DNA of 58,176 nt from UBA11164 sp034376725 (lineage in GTDB: Bacteria; Pseudomonadota; Gammaproteobacteria; Xanthomonadales; Xanthomonadaceae), in NCBI GenBank assembly GCA_034376725.1, contig JAXMJH010000071.1, positions 1 to 58,176 of the forward strand, written 5' to 3'. Made by a program: the position numbers and the translations under genes. Shown here piece after piece: positions 18,019 to 25,704 of this stretch. The notes under the pieces were generated by a model. The model ran no database searches, was not told where the DNA came from, and saw nothing but the letters and a program-made list of their open reading frames with translations. How positions within the stretch are numbered: the stretch's first letter is position 1; each line of letters opens with the position of its first letter.

Positions 18019-18972
18019 TCAGAAGACCGAAAGCCCGGTGAGCTCGGTGAACCGGCTCAATGCCGCGCTGCCAACCACCGAGTTGCCTTTATCGTCCAGC
18101 CCGGGGGACCACACCGCCAGCGCCGCGACATTCGGCACCACCGCAACCATGCCGCCGCCGACACCGCTCTTGACCGGCAGCCCGACGTGGAAGGCGAAGT
18201 CGCCGGCTGCGTCATAGGTTCCGCAGGTCAGCATCAGGGCATTGATCCGCTTGGCCCGCTCCGGGCTGATCACCGGATCAGCGCGCCGGATGCAGCGCCC
18301 GTTGTGGGCCAGATACAACAATGACCGCGCCAGATCGACGCAACTCATTCGCAGCGCGCACTGGTGATAGTAAAAGTCCAGCACCGCCTCGACCGGGTTG
18401 TCCAGATTGCCGAAGCTGCGAAGGAAGTGGGCCAGTGCGGCATTGCGAAAGCCGGTTTCGTGCTCGGACTGGGCGACTTCCGGATCCATCTGGATGCCCG
18501 GATTGTCGGCCCGCTCGCGGACGAATTCCAGCAACCGCTCGCGGGCCCGGTCGCCGCTCGACAGCACCACGTCGGCGACCACATGGGCGCCGGCATTGAT
18601 GAACGGATTGCGCGGGATGCCGCACTCGTGTTCGAGCTGCACCAGCGAGTTGAACGGGTTGCCCGAGGGTTCCCGACCGACCCGCCGCCACAGGTCGCCG
18701 CCGATCGCCTCCAGCGCCAGCGTCAGGGTGAACACCTTGGAGATACTCTGGATCGAAAATGCCTGCTCGGCATCGCCAACCTGAAAGAGGCCTCCGTCCA
18801 GTGTGGTCAGCGCCATGCCGAAGCGCTCGATCGGCACCCCGGCCAGCATCGGGATGTAGTCGGCGACCTTGCCCTGTCCGATCAACGGCCTCACGTCGTC
18901 CTGGATGCGTGCCAGAACGGCGGCGAAATCCTGCGCCGCCAGCGTTTCCGGTGGACTGTCGCAAAGGTTCAC
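18019..18972 (-). CDS. glsA: Glutaminase
   Basis: This 317-residue enzyme matches the serine-dependent beta-lactamase-like glutaminase family, which converts glutamine to glutamate and ammonia. The catalytic SxxK is Ser76-Ile-Ser-Lys79. Other conserved blocks are EPSGNPFNSL, NPFINAGA, VAQSEHETGFRNAALA, and the C-terminal PVKSGVGGGMVAVVP. Translation starts at GTG 18972, one base past the stop of the amidohydrolase gene, so it is probably coupled to that gene. No signal peptide is seen, so it acts in the cytoplasm. Confidence 0.93.
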   Translation of the reverse strand: MNLCDSPPETLAAQDFAAVLARIQDDVRPLIGQGKVADYIPMLAGVPIERFGMALTTLDGGLFQVGDAEQAFSIQSISKVFTLTLALEAIGGDLWRRVGREPSGNPFNSLVQLEHECGIPRNPFINAGAHVVADVVLSSGDRARERLLEFVRERADNPGIQMDPEVAQSEHETGFRNAALAHFLRSFGNLDNPVEAVLDFYYHQCALRMSCVDLARSLLYLAHNGRCIRRADPVISPERAKRINALMLTCGTYDAAGDFAFHVGLPVKSGVGGGMVAVVPNVAALAVWSPGLDDKGNSVVGSAALSRFTELTGLSVF

Positions 18973-18973
18973 G

Positions 18974-20263
18974 TCAGGGCGCGCTTACGACCCGGCCGCG
19001 GGCCAGCACCAGTTCGACCCGCTGCAGCGTGGTGATGTCGGCCAGTGGATCGCCGTTGACGACGATGACATCGGCCGCCTTGCCCGGTTCCAGCGTGCCG
19101 GTTTCTTCGGCGATGCCCAGCAGCTCGGCCGCCGTGCGGGTGGCGGATACCAGCGCCTGTTGCGCGCTGAGACCGCCATAGCGGATCATCAGCGGGAACT
19201 CCTCGGCATTGCGGCCGTGATCGTAGACCCCGGCATCGGTGCCGAAGGCGATCGGAATACCGGCCTTGTGGGCGGCCTGGATGTTCTTGCCGGTGGCATC
19301 CAGGCGGATGCGAATCTTCTCCTCCACCACCGGGGTATACACGCCGGTTCCGACCCGCTCGCGGTAGGCGATGGTCGGCCCGAGGGTGGGCACCAGATAG
19401 GCGCCGGACGCCTTGATCGCCTTGATCGCCGCGTCATCGACGAAGGTGCCGTGCTCGATCGAATCGACCCCGGCCCGCGCCGCCGCCTCGACACCGCGCG
19501 CGCCGTGGGCATGGGCCGCCACGCGCAGGCCAAGCGTATGGGCGGTTTCCACGATGGCGCGCATTTCCTCGTCGGTGAAGTGCGCGCCGAAACCGCGATT
19601 CTGCTGCGACAGCACGCCGCCGGTGGCGGTGAACTTGATCACGTCGGCGCCGGCCCGCGACAGCTCGCGCACTCTTGCTGCGCACTCCACTGCCCCGGTG
19701 CAGGCACCGGTCGACAGGGCCTCGGTCACTTCCGGGCGAAAGCCGCTGACATCGGCGTGGCCGCCGATGATCGAGATCGACTTGCCGGCGGCCAGTACGC
19801 GCGGCCCGATCGCCAGACCGGCGTCGATGGCATCGCGCACCGCCTGCCCGGACATTCCCGAAGACCCCAGGTCGCGCACCGTGGTGAAGCCGGCGCGCAC
19901 GGTCAACGCAGCGTTCTTGATGCCCACGGCGGTGCCGTATTCCGGCGTGGTCACCGCAGCCTCCCACCATTGCCGCCCGGGATCGCCGGTCAGGTGGACG
20001 TGGCTGTCGATCAGGCCCGGCAGCACGGTGAAGGCAGCGTCGAACTCGTGCATCGCCAGCCGTTCGCCATCCTGACGCTGGAATTGGCCGTCGTAGGGCA
20101 GCACTTCGGCAATCCGCCCGTCGCGCACCACGATCTGGGCCGGGCCATGATGGCCCGCGGCGGCATCCAGAATCACCCGCTCGGCGCGGATTACGAGCAC
20201 ATCGGCCGCCGCCGCGGTTCCCGCCGCCGACACCAGGGCCAGGGCAATAATCAACAGGCGCAT
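18974..20263 (-). CDS. Exported metal-dependent amidohydrolase (prolidase / imidazolonepropionase-like)
   Basis: This 429-residue protein starts at ATG 20263, with GGGAGA about 8 bases upstream, directly before a signal peptide (MRLLIIALALVSAAGTAAA). The TIM-barrel amidohydrolase motifs are all visible: DSHVH (His88, His90), the metal-bridging lysine in VIKFTATGG, VAAHAHG, SIEHGTF, and the catalytic aspartate in FGTDAG. Exported members of this group include Xaa-Pro and Xaa-Arg/Lys dipeptidases, so peptide or N-acyl amino acid hydrolysis is the best guess. It is followed by glsA with one base between them, consistent with shared amino-acid catabolism. Confidence 0.85.
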   Translation of the reverse strand: MRLLIIALALVSAAGTAAAADVLVIRAERVILDAAAGHHGPAQIVVRDGRIAEVLPYDGQFQRQDGERLAMHEFDAAFTVLPGLIDSHVHLTGDPGRQWWEAAVTTPEYGTAVGIKNAALTVRAGFTTVRDLGSSGMSGQAVRDAIDAGLAIGPRVLAAGKSISIIGGHADVSGFRPEVTEALSTGACTGAVECAARVRELSRAGADVIKFTATGGVLSQQNRGFGAHFTDEEMRAIVETAHTLGLRVAAHAHGARGVEAAARAGVDSIEHGTFVDDAAIKAIKASGAYLVPTLGPTIAYRERVGTGVYTPVVEEKIRIRLDATGKNIQAAHKAGIPIAFGTDAGVYDHGRNAEEFPLMIRYGGLSAQQALVSATRTAAELLGIAEETGTLEPGKAADVIVVNGDPLADITTLQRVELVLARGRVVSAP

Positions 20264-20361
20264 CAGGGGGTCTCCCGCAACCAAAAAGTAGGGCGACAGA
20301 CTAGCAGACTGCGGAATCGCTCCCAGCCACGTTCGTGGACCCAGCCACAGTCTGGCCCCAG

Positions 20362-20478
20362 TTATTCCAGCCGCTGGCCGGCCGCCACCGGACCGCTGGT
20401 GCCGCAGTCGCCGGCCTGTGCGAAAGCCGCGATGCCACTCAGAAGCAGTGCGGCTGCCGCTGTCGCACGGCGCTTCAC
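20362..20478 (-). CDS. 38-residue exported peptide translationally coupled to the oxygenase gene
   Basis: A small open frame starts with GTG at 20478, overlapping the TGA of the 2OG oxygenase gene in the arrangement GTGA, and ends at TAA 20362. The product has a basic start (MKRRATAAAA), a hydrophobic core and an AQAG-type cleavage region, leaving a mature peptide of about 18 residues, GDCGTSGPVAAGQRLE or near it, with one cysteine. The coupling and the clean signal sequence support expression. It could be a true secreted peptide, or the surviving start of a larger exported protein cut by a stop. No family is recognised. Confidence 0.5.
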   Translation of the reverse strand: MKRRATAAAALLLSGIAAFAQAGDCGTSGPVAAGQRLE

Positions 20479-21560
20479 TTGGTTACCGCGTAATCCGCCC
20501 CGTAGTATTTGGCGGTGGTTTGGGTATGAAAGCGGAGCGCGCTGATCGGCGGGTATTTTGGCTCGCCCTGGCCCGGCAGCACCTCTAGGATTTCGTCTTC
20601 CCACACGTACACCGCCAACGGCGTGGAAATGCGCGGCCGGGTGCGCACGGCGGGGTCGCGCGGCTGGCTGACCCGGTGCGTGGTCGACAGCAGCCGGTCG
20701 TTGCTGATCCGCTGCATGTAATCGCCGATGTTGAGAATGATGCTGCCCGGTGGCGCCTGGAGGCGGATCCACTTCAGGGTGCGCCGGTTGAACACCTGTA
20801 GCCCTTCCACCGCCGGCGCGGGCAGAAAGGTGAACAGATCGACGTCCTCATGGCCCAGCATGCGCCCGCCGCGTGGTGCCTCGGCCAGGCCGTCGGTCGG
20901 TGGGTAGTAGTTGAGCCGGAAGCCGAAATTGGTGCCGGCAAGCTTCCGGTCGTACAGGTGCGGGTCGCAGCCGAGGTAGTGCAGGATGCTCTGCATCACC
21001 GGCAGAATCAGGCCCTGCTCGGCCTGCACCAGTGCCCGGAACCGGGGCTCGAACTCCGGCCGTGGCCAGAATGACGCGGCATGGTAATCCGGGTTTCGGT
21101 CCAGATCGAACGCGCGCCGGCAGAACACCCAACCCTCGACCAGATCGGGGTGAATGATGGTGGTTTGCTCGATCGGGAAATAGCCCTGATTGACCGAGCC
21201 GTGGCGTTGGGCGCGGTAGCGCATGCGTTCGGCGATCGGTACGGTTTCGAACAGCTCGGCAGTCGCCCGCTCGGCATCTTCGATCAGTGCCGGCGCGATG
21301 CCGTGGCCGACCAGGATGGCGAAGCCGATCTCTTCCATGGCCGCCCCAAGCGACTGGGCAAAGCGCTCCCGGCCGGCGTCTGCGCCATCCAGAAACTCGC
21401 CGATGTCGCAGGTGCGAATCCGGAATTCGTCGTCGAACGCCTCGCTGCCGTCGCCGGCCTCGGAGAGCCGGTAGGTATGCGCCTTGTCGACCTGATCGAA
21501 GCGCCGGAAGTCCTGATTGACCGCATCGACGCCGCGCGTCTGTTCGGACGATTCGTTCAT
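20475..21560 (-). CDS. 2-oxoglutarate/Fe(II)-dependent oxygenase, isopenicillin-N-synthase-like
   Basis: This 361-residue cytoplasmic enzyme has the two-domain layout of the isopenicillin N synthase superfamily: a DIOX_N-like first half (about 45-165) and a double-stranded beta-helix second half. The iron ligands are His237 and Asp239 (GHEDVD) and His295 (TTHRV), and the 2-oxoglutarate or substrate carboxylate residue is Arg310 in RPRIS. AGGGGA lies upstream of the ATG. Family members oxidise amino acids, peptides or specialised metabolites; ethylene-forming and clavaminate-type enzymes are distant kin. The substrate is unknown. The gene is coupled to the 38-residue exported peptide, which makes that peptide or a co-made metabolite a possible partner. 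Confidence 0.85.
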   Translation of the reverse strand: MNESSEQTRGVDAVNQDFRRFDQVDKAHTYRLSEAGDGSEAFDDEFRIRTCDIGEFLDGADAGRERFAQSLGAAMEEIGFAILVGHGIAPALIEDAERATAELFETVPIAERMRYRAQRHGSVNQGYFPIEQTTIIHPDLVEGWVFCRRAFDLDRNPDYHAASFWPRPEFEPRFRALVQAEQGLILPVMQSILHYLGCDPHLYDRKLAGTNFGFRLNYYPPTDGLAEAPRGGRMLGHEDVDLFTFLPAPAVEGLQVFNRRTLKWIRLQAPPGSIILNIGDYMQRISNDRLLSTTHRVSQPRDPAVRTRPRISTPLAVYVWEDEILEVLPGQGEPKYPPISALRFHTQTTAKYYGADYAVTK

Positions 21561-21948
21561 TTGAGAGTCCCCTGGACGGGTACGCGAAGAGTACTTTCAG
21601 ACTATGCCGCAGACCGAAGTTTGTCTGGCCTATCTTACGCGGTGGACTGCGAGGCATGACGGCTCCGGGTAAATCCATCGTGGCACCTCGTGCGACTTTG
21701 GCCATCGAAGAAATGGGGTGTGCGGGATGGGGAATATAAAAGTACGAACACGTACCTCAAGGCGTACGTGGACGCGATGGCGACCTGCTCAGCAACTGCC
21801 TGTTCCCACCCGAGGCTTGACTGCGAGGGTGACCGCACCAGCAGCCATGGCGCGTCGACACGTCGCCCAGTTGCGTCAAATGCTTTCACTTTGCGCTGAT
21901 CGGGGCGGCTGTTAGCATTCGCCGAGCCTCTTCGGGAATTGTTCGATC
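21561..21948. promoter_or_regulatory. Divergent intergenic region with a CACGTAC/GTACGTG dyad
   Basis: This 388-base space lies between the divergently transcribed oxygenase gene and the antiporter operon. It holds a 7-bp perfect inverted repeat, CACGTAC (21749-21755), 8-base spacer, GTACGTG (21764-21770), just after a TATAAA (21735-21740). The dyad looks like an operator for a small dimeric regulator. I found no matching -35 box at proper spacing and no convincing gene; a minus-strand frame at 21635-21889 reads as non-coding. Confidence 0.4.
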
Positions 21949-22473
21949 ATGATCGACAGCGGCTGCGACCGCTTGGCCAAGCGCTCTGAACGCCCGTCGA
22001 TCTGGGCGCTTCAGGTTGCCGTCGTACTGTTGATTCTGTGGGCGGCGCTGGACGGTTTTGAAAACCTCGGCTTCGGCTTGCTGTTCGCCCTGCTGGGCGC
22101 CACCGCCGGAGCGTGGTTGGCCCCCAGCCACGTTTACCCGTGGCGGCCGCTGCGTCTGTTCGAATTCGCGCTCTATTTCGCCCGGGCCTCTTTTCTGGGC
22201 GGACTCGACGTGGCGGCGCGAGCGCTGCATCCCGCGTTGCCGGTCGCACCGTGTTTGCGGGACATTCCACTGCGCTTGCCGCCAGGGCTGCCGCGTACGC
22301 TGTTCGTCGGCGTCGTCAGCCTGCTGCCGGGCACACTGAGCGCGCGCCTGGACGTTGCACGTGAAGTGCTGACGGTGCATGCGCTCACCCCGGCCTCGCT
22401 CGACGGCCTGGACGACCTCGAACGCCGCGTGGCGCGATTGTTCTCCCTGCCCGATCCCGAGTGCGGTCGATGA
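21949..22473 (+). CDS. mrpE: MrpE/MnhE-like antiporter subunit
   Basis: This 174-residue protein is the first gene of the Mrp-like operon. Hydrophobic segments cover about residues 18-60 and 67-90, followed by a cytoplasmic domain with LARLDVAREVLTVHAL. The MnhE signature is visible in RLFEFALYFARASFLGGLDVA and the LLPGTLSARLD segment. MrpE is a small peripheral subunit of multi-subunit Na+/H+ antiporters and of respiratory membrane hydrogenases. Its stop overlaps the start of the next gene in ATGA. Confidence 0.85.
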   Translation: MIDSGCDRLAKRSERPSIWALQVAVVLLILWAALDGFENLGFGLLFALLGATAGAWLAPSHVYPWRPLRLFEFALYFARASFLGGLDVAARALHPALPVAPCLRDIPLRLPPGLPRTLFVGVVSLLPGTLSARLDVAREVLTVHALTPASLDGLDDLERRVARLFSLPDPECGR

Positions 22474-22742
22474 GCGACATGTTGTTGTGGTCGGTGGCTG
22501 CGTTCCTGCTGGTCAATCTTGGCGTAGGCATGTTGCGGGTAGTGCGGGGTCCAGGCGCAGCAGATCGAATGCTGGCGGCTCTGTTGTTCGGCAGCACCTC
22601 GGTAGCGGTACTCCTGGTGCTGGCCGAGGCCATGGCCATGCCGGCTCTGCGCGATGTCGCCTTGCTGTTCGTGATGCTGGCCGCAATTCTGGCAGTGGCG
22701 TTCGTCGGGCTGCCCTCGGGCCGGCGTCGGTATCGCGAATGA
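22470..22742 (+). CDS. mrpF: MrpF/MnhF-like antiporter subunit
   Basis: This 90-residue protein has three membrane segments (about 4-22, 32-53, 58-80) and the family signature LRVVRGPGAADRMLAALLFG. I chose the ATG at 22470, which overlaps the mrpE stop, over an upstream in-frame GTG at 22461. MrpF is one of the three small membrane subunits at the sodium/proton end of Mrp and Mbh complexes. The stop overlaps mrpG. Confidence 0.88.
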   Translation: MSDMLLWSVAAFLLVNLGVGMLRVVRGPGAADRMLAALLFGSTSVAVLLVLAEAMAMPALRDVALLFVMLAAILAVAFVGLPSGRRRYRE

Positions 22743-23029
22743 CGATGAACATACTGGCGACCGTGCTGCTCTGTCTCGGCTGCGGCTTCTATCTGGCCGG
22801 CACAGTGGGCTTGCTGCGCTTTCCCGATACCTTGAGTCGCGCGCACGCGTTGACCAAGGCCGACAATCTGGGCCTGTTCCTGGTTTGCATTGCGCTGGCG
22901 CTGGCTTCGGGTTCCGTGCGCGTGACGGCGCTGCTGCTGGTGATCTGGTTGCTGGGGCTGCTGGCGGCCAGCGTCTCGGTGCACCTGATCGCGCGTCGGG
23001 TGCTGGATGAGCAGGAGCGCGGCGAATGA
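22739..23029 (+). CDS. mrpG: MrpG/MnhG-like antiporter subunit
   Basis: This 96-residue protein has three membrane segments and the MnhG signature GTVGLLRFPDTLSRAHALTKADNLG (about residues 20-44, read as overlapping pieces LLRFPDTLSRAHA and TKADNLG). In Mrp complexes MrpG packs with MrpE and MrpF. Translation starts at ATG 22739, overlapping the mrpF stop, and its own stop overlaps the next gene. Confidence 0.88.
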   Translation: MTMNILATVLLCLGCGFYLAGTVGLLRFPDTLSRAHALTKADNLGLFLVCIALALASGSVRVTALLLVIWLLGLLAASVSVHLIARRVLDEQERGE

Positions 23030-23955
23030 GCGTCGTGGTCGATTTCCTGTTGGCATCCGGCCTGCTTTGGCTCGGTTGGCGGGCGGTGGCGGAGCGGTCG
23101 TTGTTTCGCTCCATCGTGATGTTCGTATCGTTCGGCCTGGTGATGGCCTTGGCCTGGGCGCGCCTGCGGGCGCCGGATCTGGCCCTGGCCGAGGCGGCGA
23201 TCGGCGCCGGCATGACCGGCGCGATGCTGATGCTGGCCTATCGGCGCTTGTTGCTGGCGCCGGCCGCACACCGCCCCCGCGCCGCCGCGCCGCGTTGGCT
23301 GGCCACATCGTTGGCGGTGCTGTCGGCGCTGTTGGCCCTGGCGCTCGGCAAGGCGCTTCTGGGCCTGCCCGATCCGCTGCCCGGTGCCGGAGCCCTGGCT
23401 CTGGCGGGGCTCGACGACACCGGGCTGGGTAATCCGGTGACTGCGGTGTTGCTGCTGTTTCGCGGTTACGACACCTTGCTGGAGATGCTGGTGCTGCTGG
23501 TCGCCTGGCTCGGCGCGGCGACGGCGGCCGCCATCCTGCCGTCGCCGCCGGAACCGATCGAGCTGAGAACGGTGCCGCTGCTGGATGCCTTGCTGTCGGT
23601 GCTGGTGCCGACGACGGTGCTGGTTGGCGGGTACCTGCTGCATGTCGGCGGGCGGGCGCCGGGTGGCGCCTTTCAGGCCGGCGCGGTGCTGGCGGCGGCG
23701 GGCATTGTCCTGGCCCTGAGCGGTCGTCTGCGACCAGAGCCGCAGACCAACTGGCCGCAGGCGTTGACCCTGATCCTCGGCGCCGGCGCGTTCGCGGCGC
23801 TCGGGACGGCGGCGCTGGCCTTCGGCGCTGCCGCCATGAGCCTGACCGGCCTGTGGGCGGTGTATCTGATCGAGACGGCGATGACGGTCAGCATCGCAAT
23901 GACTCTGGTATTGCTGTTTCTGGGCGCGGCCGGCGTGCGCCGCGCAACGCCATGA
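23026..23955 (+). CDS. Fusion of MbhD-like, MbhE-like and MnhB domains
   Basis: This 309-residue membrane protein joins three pieces that are separate in many systems. The first is a DUF4040/MbhD-like unit (about 1-90, with LRAPDLALAEAAIGAGMTGA). The second is an MbhE-like unit (about 90-185, with GNPVTAVLLLFRGYDTLLEM). The third is an MnhB domain (about 190-305, with YLLHVGGRAPGGAFQAGAVLAA). The first two correspond to the C-terminal third of canonical MrpA, and the last is MrpB. The NuoL-like main body of MrpA is absent from this gene and would have to be supplied by one of the three later antiporter-like subunits. Overlaps both neighbours by 4 bases. Confidence 0.82.
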   Translation: MSVVVDFLLASGLLWLGWRAVAERSLFRSIVMFVSFGLVMALAWARLRAPDLALAEAAIGAGMTGAMLMLAYRRLLLAPAAHRPRAAAPRWLATSLAVLSALLALALGKALLGLPDPLPGAGALALAGLDDTGLGNPVTAVLLLFRGYDTLLEMLVLLVAWLGAATAAAILPSPPEPIELRTVPLLDALLSVLVPTTVLVGGYLLHVGGRAPGGAFQAGAVLAAAGIVLALSGRLRPEPQTNWPQALTLILGAGAFAALGTAALAFGAAAMSLTGLWAVYLIETAMTVSIAMTLVLLFLGAAGVRRATP

Positions 23956-24272
23956 CGGTCACGGTATTCCTGGTGGTCGCGGCCGTGCTGGTCGGCTTGG
24001 CGGTCTACGGCGTACTGATGGCCGAGCATCCGCTGCGCAAGATTCTGGCCCTGAACGTTCTTGGCGCGGCGGTGTTCCTGGTGCTGATCGCGACCGGCGG
24101 CCGTTCCGACGGCCCACCCGACCCGGTTGCCCAGGCGATGGTGTTGACCGGCATCGTGGTAGCGGTGTCGGCCACGGCGCTGGCATTGGCGCTGCTGCTG
24201 GCGCTGTACCGGCATGATCGAGCGATCGATCTCGACCGCGACGACGGGGAGGGGTCGGGCGATGATGCCTGA
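23952..24272 (+). CDS. mrpC: MrpC/MnhC (NuoK-like) antiporter subunit
   Basis: This 106-residue protein has three membrane segments and the MnhC signature DPVAQAMVLTGIVVAVSATA. It is related to NuoK of complex I and lies between the B-type fusion and the antiporter-like subunits, as in canonical mrp operons. A short charged tail (DLDRDDGEGSGDDA) follows the last helix. Translation starts at ATG 23952, which overlaps the previous stop. Confidence 0.85.
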   Translation: MTVTVFLVVAAVLVGLAVYGVLMAEHPLRKILALNVLGAAVFLVLIATGGRSDGPPDPVAQAMVLTGIVVAVSATALALALLLALYRHDRAIDLDRDDGEGSGDDA

Positions 24273-25704
24273 GGCGATCCTGCCGTTGCTGGTGCTGCTG
24301 CCGCTGCTGAGTGTACTGGTGGCCGTGGCCCTGCCGTCCGGCGCGGGACGCTGGCTCGCGGTCATCTGTCTGGCGATTCTGGCGTTGCTGTTGTGGCCTT
24401 TGACGACGGCGGTCCTCGCGCAGGGCGGCGTCGAGCATGTGCTGGCCGGGGTCGCACTGCCTCTGGGTATCCGCCTGAGCGTCGATGGTTTCGGCCTGCT
24501 CATGCTGTGGTTGGTGGAGGTGGTCATGCTGGCCGCCACGGCGCACGCCTGGGGCGATCGCGCTCGCGGTGGCTCGGGCCTGTTCTGGCCGGCGTGGCTG
24601 GGGCTGCTCGCCGGTTTGAATGCGCTGCTGATATCGACCGATCTGTTCAATCTCTACGTCGGTCTGGAAGTGTTGACCTTGAGCGCGGTGGCCCTGGTGG
24701 CTTCCGGCGGCGGTCGTGAGGCGGTGTGGGCGGCGTTACGCTACCTGTTGCTGGGTATGCTGGCCTCGCTGGCCTACTTGCTGGGAGTGGCTCTGATCTA
24801 TGCCATGACCGGCACGCTGGACATGACGGCGGTCGGGCTGAGTTCGCGGTCGGACCCGACGGTCGCGCTGGCGCTGGCGCTGATGGTCGCGGGCCTGCTG
24901 CTGAAGTCGGCGATCTTTCCCCTGCACGGATGGCTGCCGCCGGCGCACGCCAGTGCCCCGGGCGCGGTCAGCGCGCTGCTCTCGGCCCTGGTGGTGAAAG
25001 CCTCGCTGTACGTCCTGTACCGCCTCTGGTTCTGGGCGGAACCGCCGTTGTCGCTTATCGCCGCCGGCCAGGTGCTGGCCCTGCTCGGCGCCGGCGCCCT
25101 GGTGGCGGGCAGCGTGCTGGCGTTTCGACAGCATCGCCTGAAGCGGCTGGTGGCCTATTCGACGGTGGCCCAGCTCGGCTACCTGATGCTGGTGTTCGCC
25201 GTGCCGACTGCGGCGGCCTGGCAGGGCACGGTCTATCACCTGCTTAGCCACGGCCTGGCCAAGGCGGCGATGTTTCTGGCCGCCGGCAATCTGCTGGTCG
25301 GCCTGGGCAGCGACCGCATGGACCGGCTCGCTGGCGCCGATGCCCGGCTTCCGATCAGTGTGTTCGCCTTCGGTCTGGCGGCGGTGAGTCTGATCGGGCT
25401 GCCGCCGAGCGGCGGTTTCATCGCCAAGTGGCTGTTGTTGACGGCGGTGTGGCGTCCTGAGCACGCCTTCTGGGCCGTGCTGTTGCTGCTTGGCAGTCTG
25501 CTGTCGGCGGCGTATCTGTTCCGGGCCTTGGCACGCATGTTCTCGCGCCCGCTCGCCGGCGCTCCCGATGCCGGGCGCCCGGTTCCCCGTCTGGCGGAGA
25601 CGGCCGCACTGGCGCTGGCGCTGGCGGCGATCGTGGCGGGCTTCGTGCCGGCGCTGGTGCTGCCGGCCGTGGTCGTGCCACCCGGCTTCGGGTCTTCGCC
25701 GTGA
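24262..25704 (+). CDS. mrpD: MrpD-like antiporter subunit, first of three
   Basis: This 480-residue protein is a NuoM/N-type antiporter-like subunit with about 14 membrane helices. The key transmembrane glutamate sits in FNLYVGLEVLTLS and the key lysine in LLLKSAIFPLHGWLPPAHA; VVKASLYVLYRLWFW carries the next conserved lysine. These residues form the proton path in MrpD and MbhH. I start at ATG 24262, with GGAGG about 9 bases upstream; ATG 24265 is equally possible. It overlaps mrpC by 11 bases and the next gene by 4. Confidence 0.85.
   Translation: MMPEAILPLLVLLPLLSVLVAVALPSGAGRWLAVICLAILALLLWPLTTAVLAQGGVEHVLAGVALPLGIRLSVDGFGLLMLWLVEVVMLAATAHAWGDRARGGSGLFWPAWLGLLAGLNALLISTDLFNLYVGLEVLTLSAVALVASGGGREAVWAALRYLLLGMLASLAYLLGVALIYAMTGTLDMTAVGLSSRSDPTVALALALMVAGLLLKSAIFPLHGWLPPAHASAPGAVSALLSALVVKASLYVLYRLWFWAEPPLSLIAAGQVLALLGAGALVAGSVLAFRQHRLKRLVAYSTVAQLGYLMLVFAVPTAAAWQGTVYHLLSHGLAKAAMFLAAGNLLVGLGSDRMDRLAGADARLPISVFAFGLAAVSLIGLPPSGGFIAKWLLLTAVWRPEHAFWAVLLLLGSLLSAAYLFRALARMFSRPLAGAPDAGRPVPRLAETAALALALAAIVAGFVPALVLPAVVVPPGFGSSP

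Noticed and set aside
21635..21889. 84-codon minus-strand frame before the antiporter operon
   Set aside because: No ribosome binding site, no family, and it covers the dyad and TATAAA of the intergenic region.
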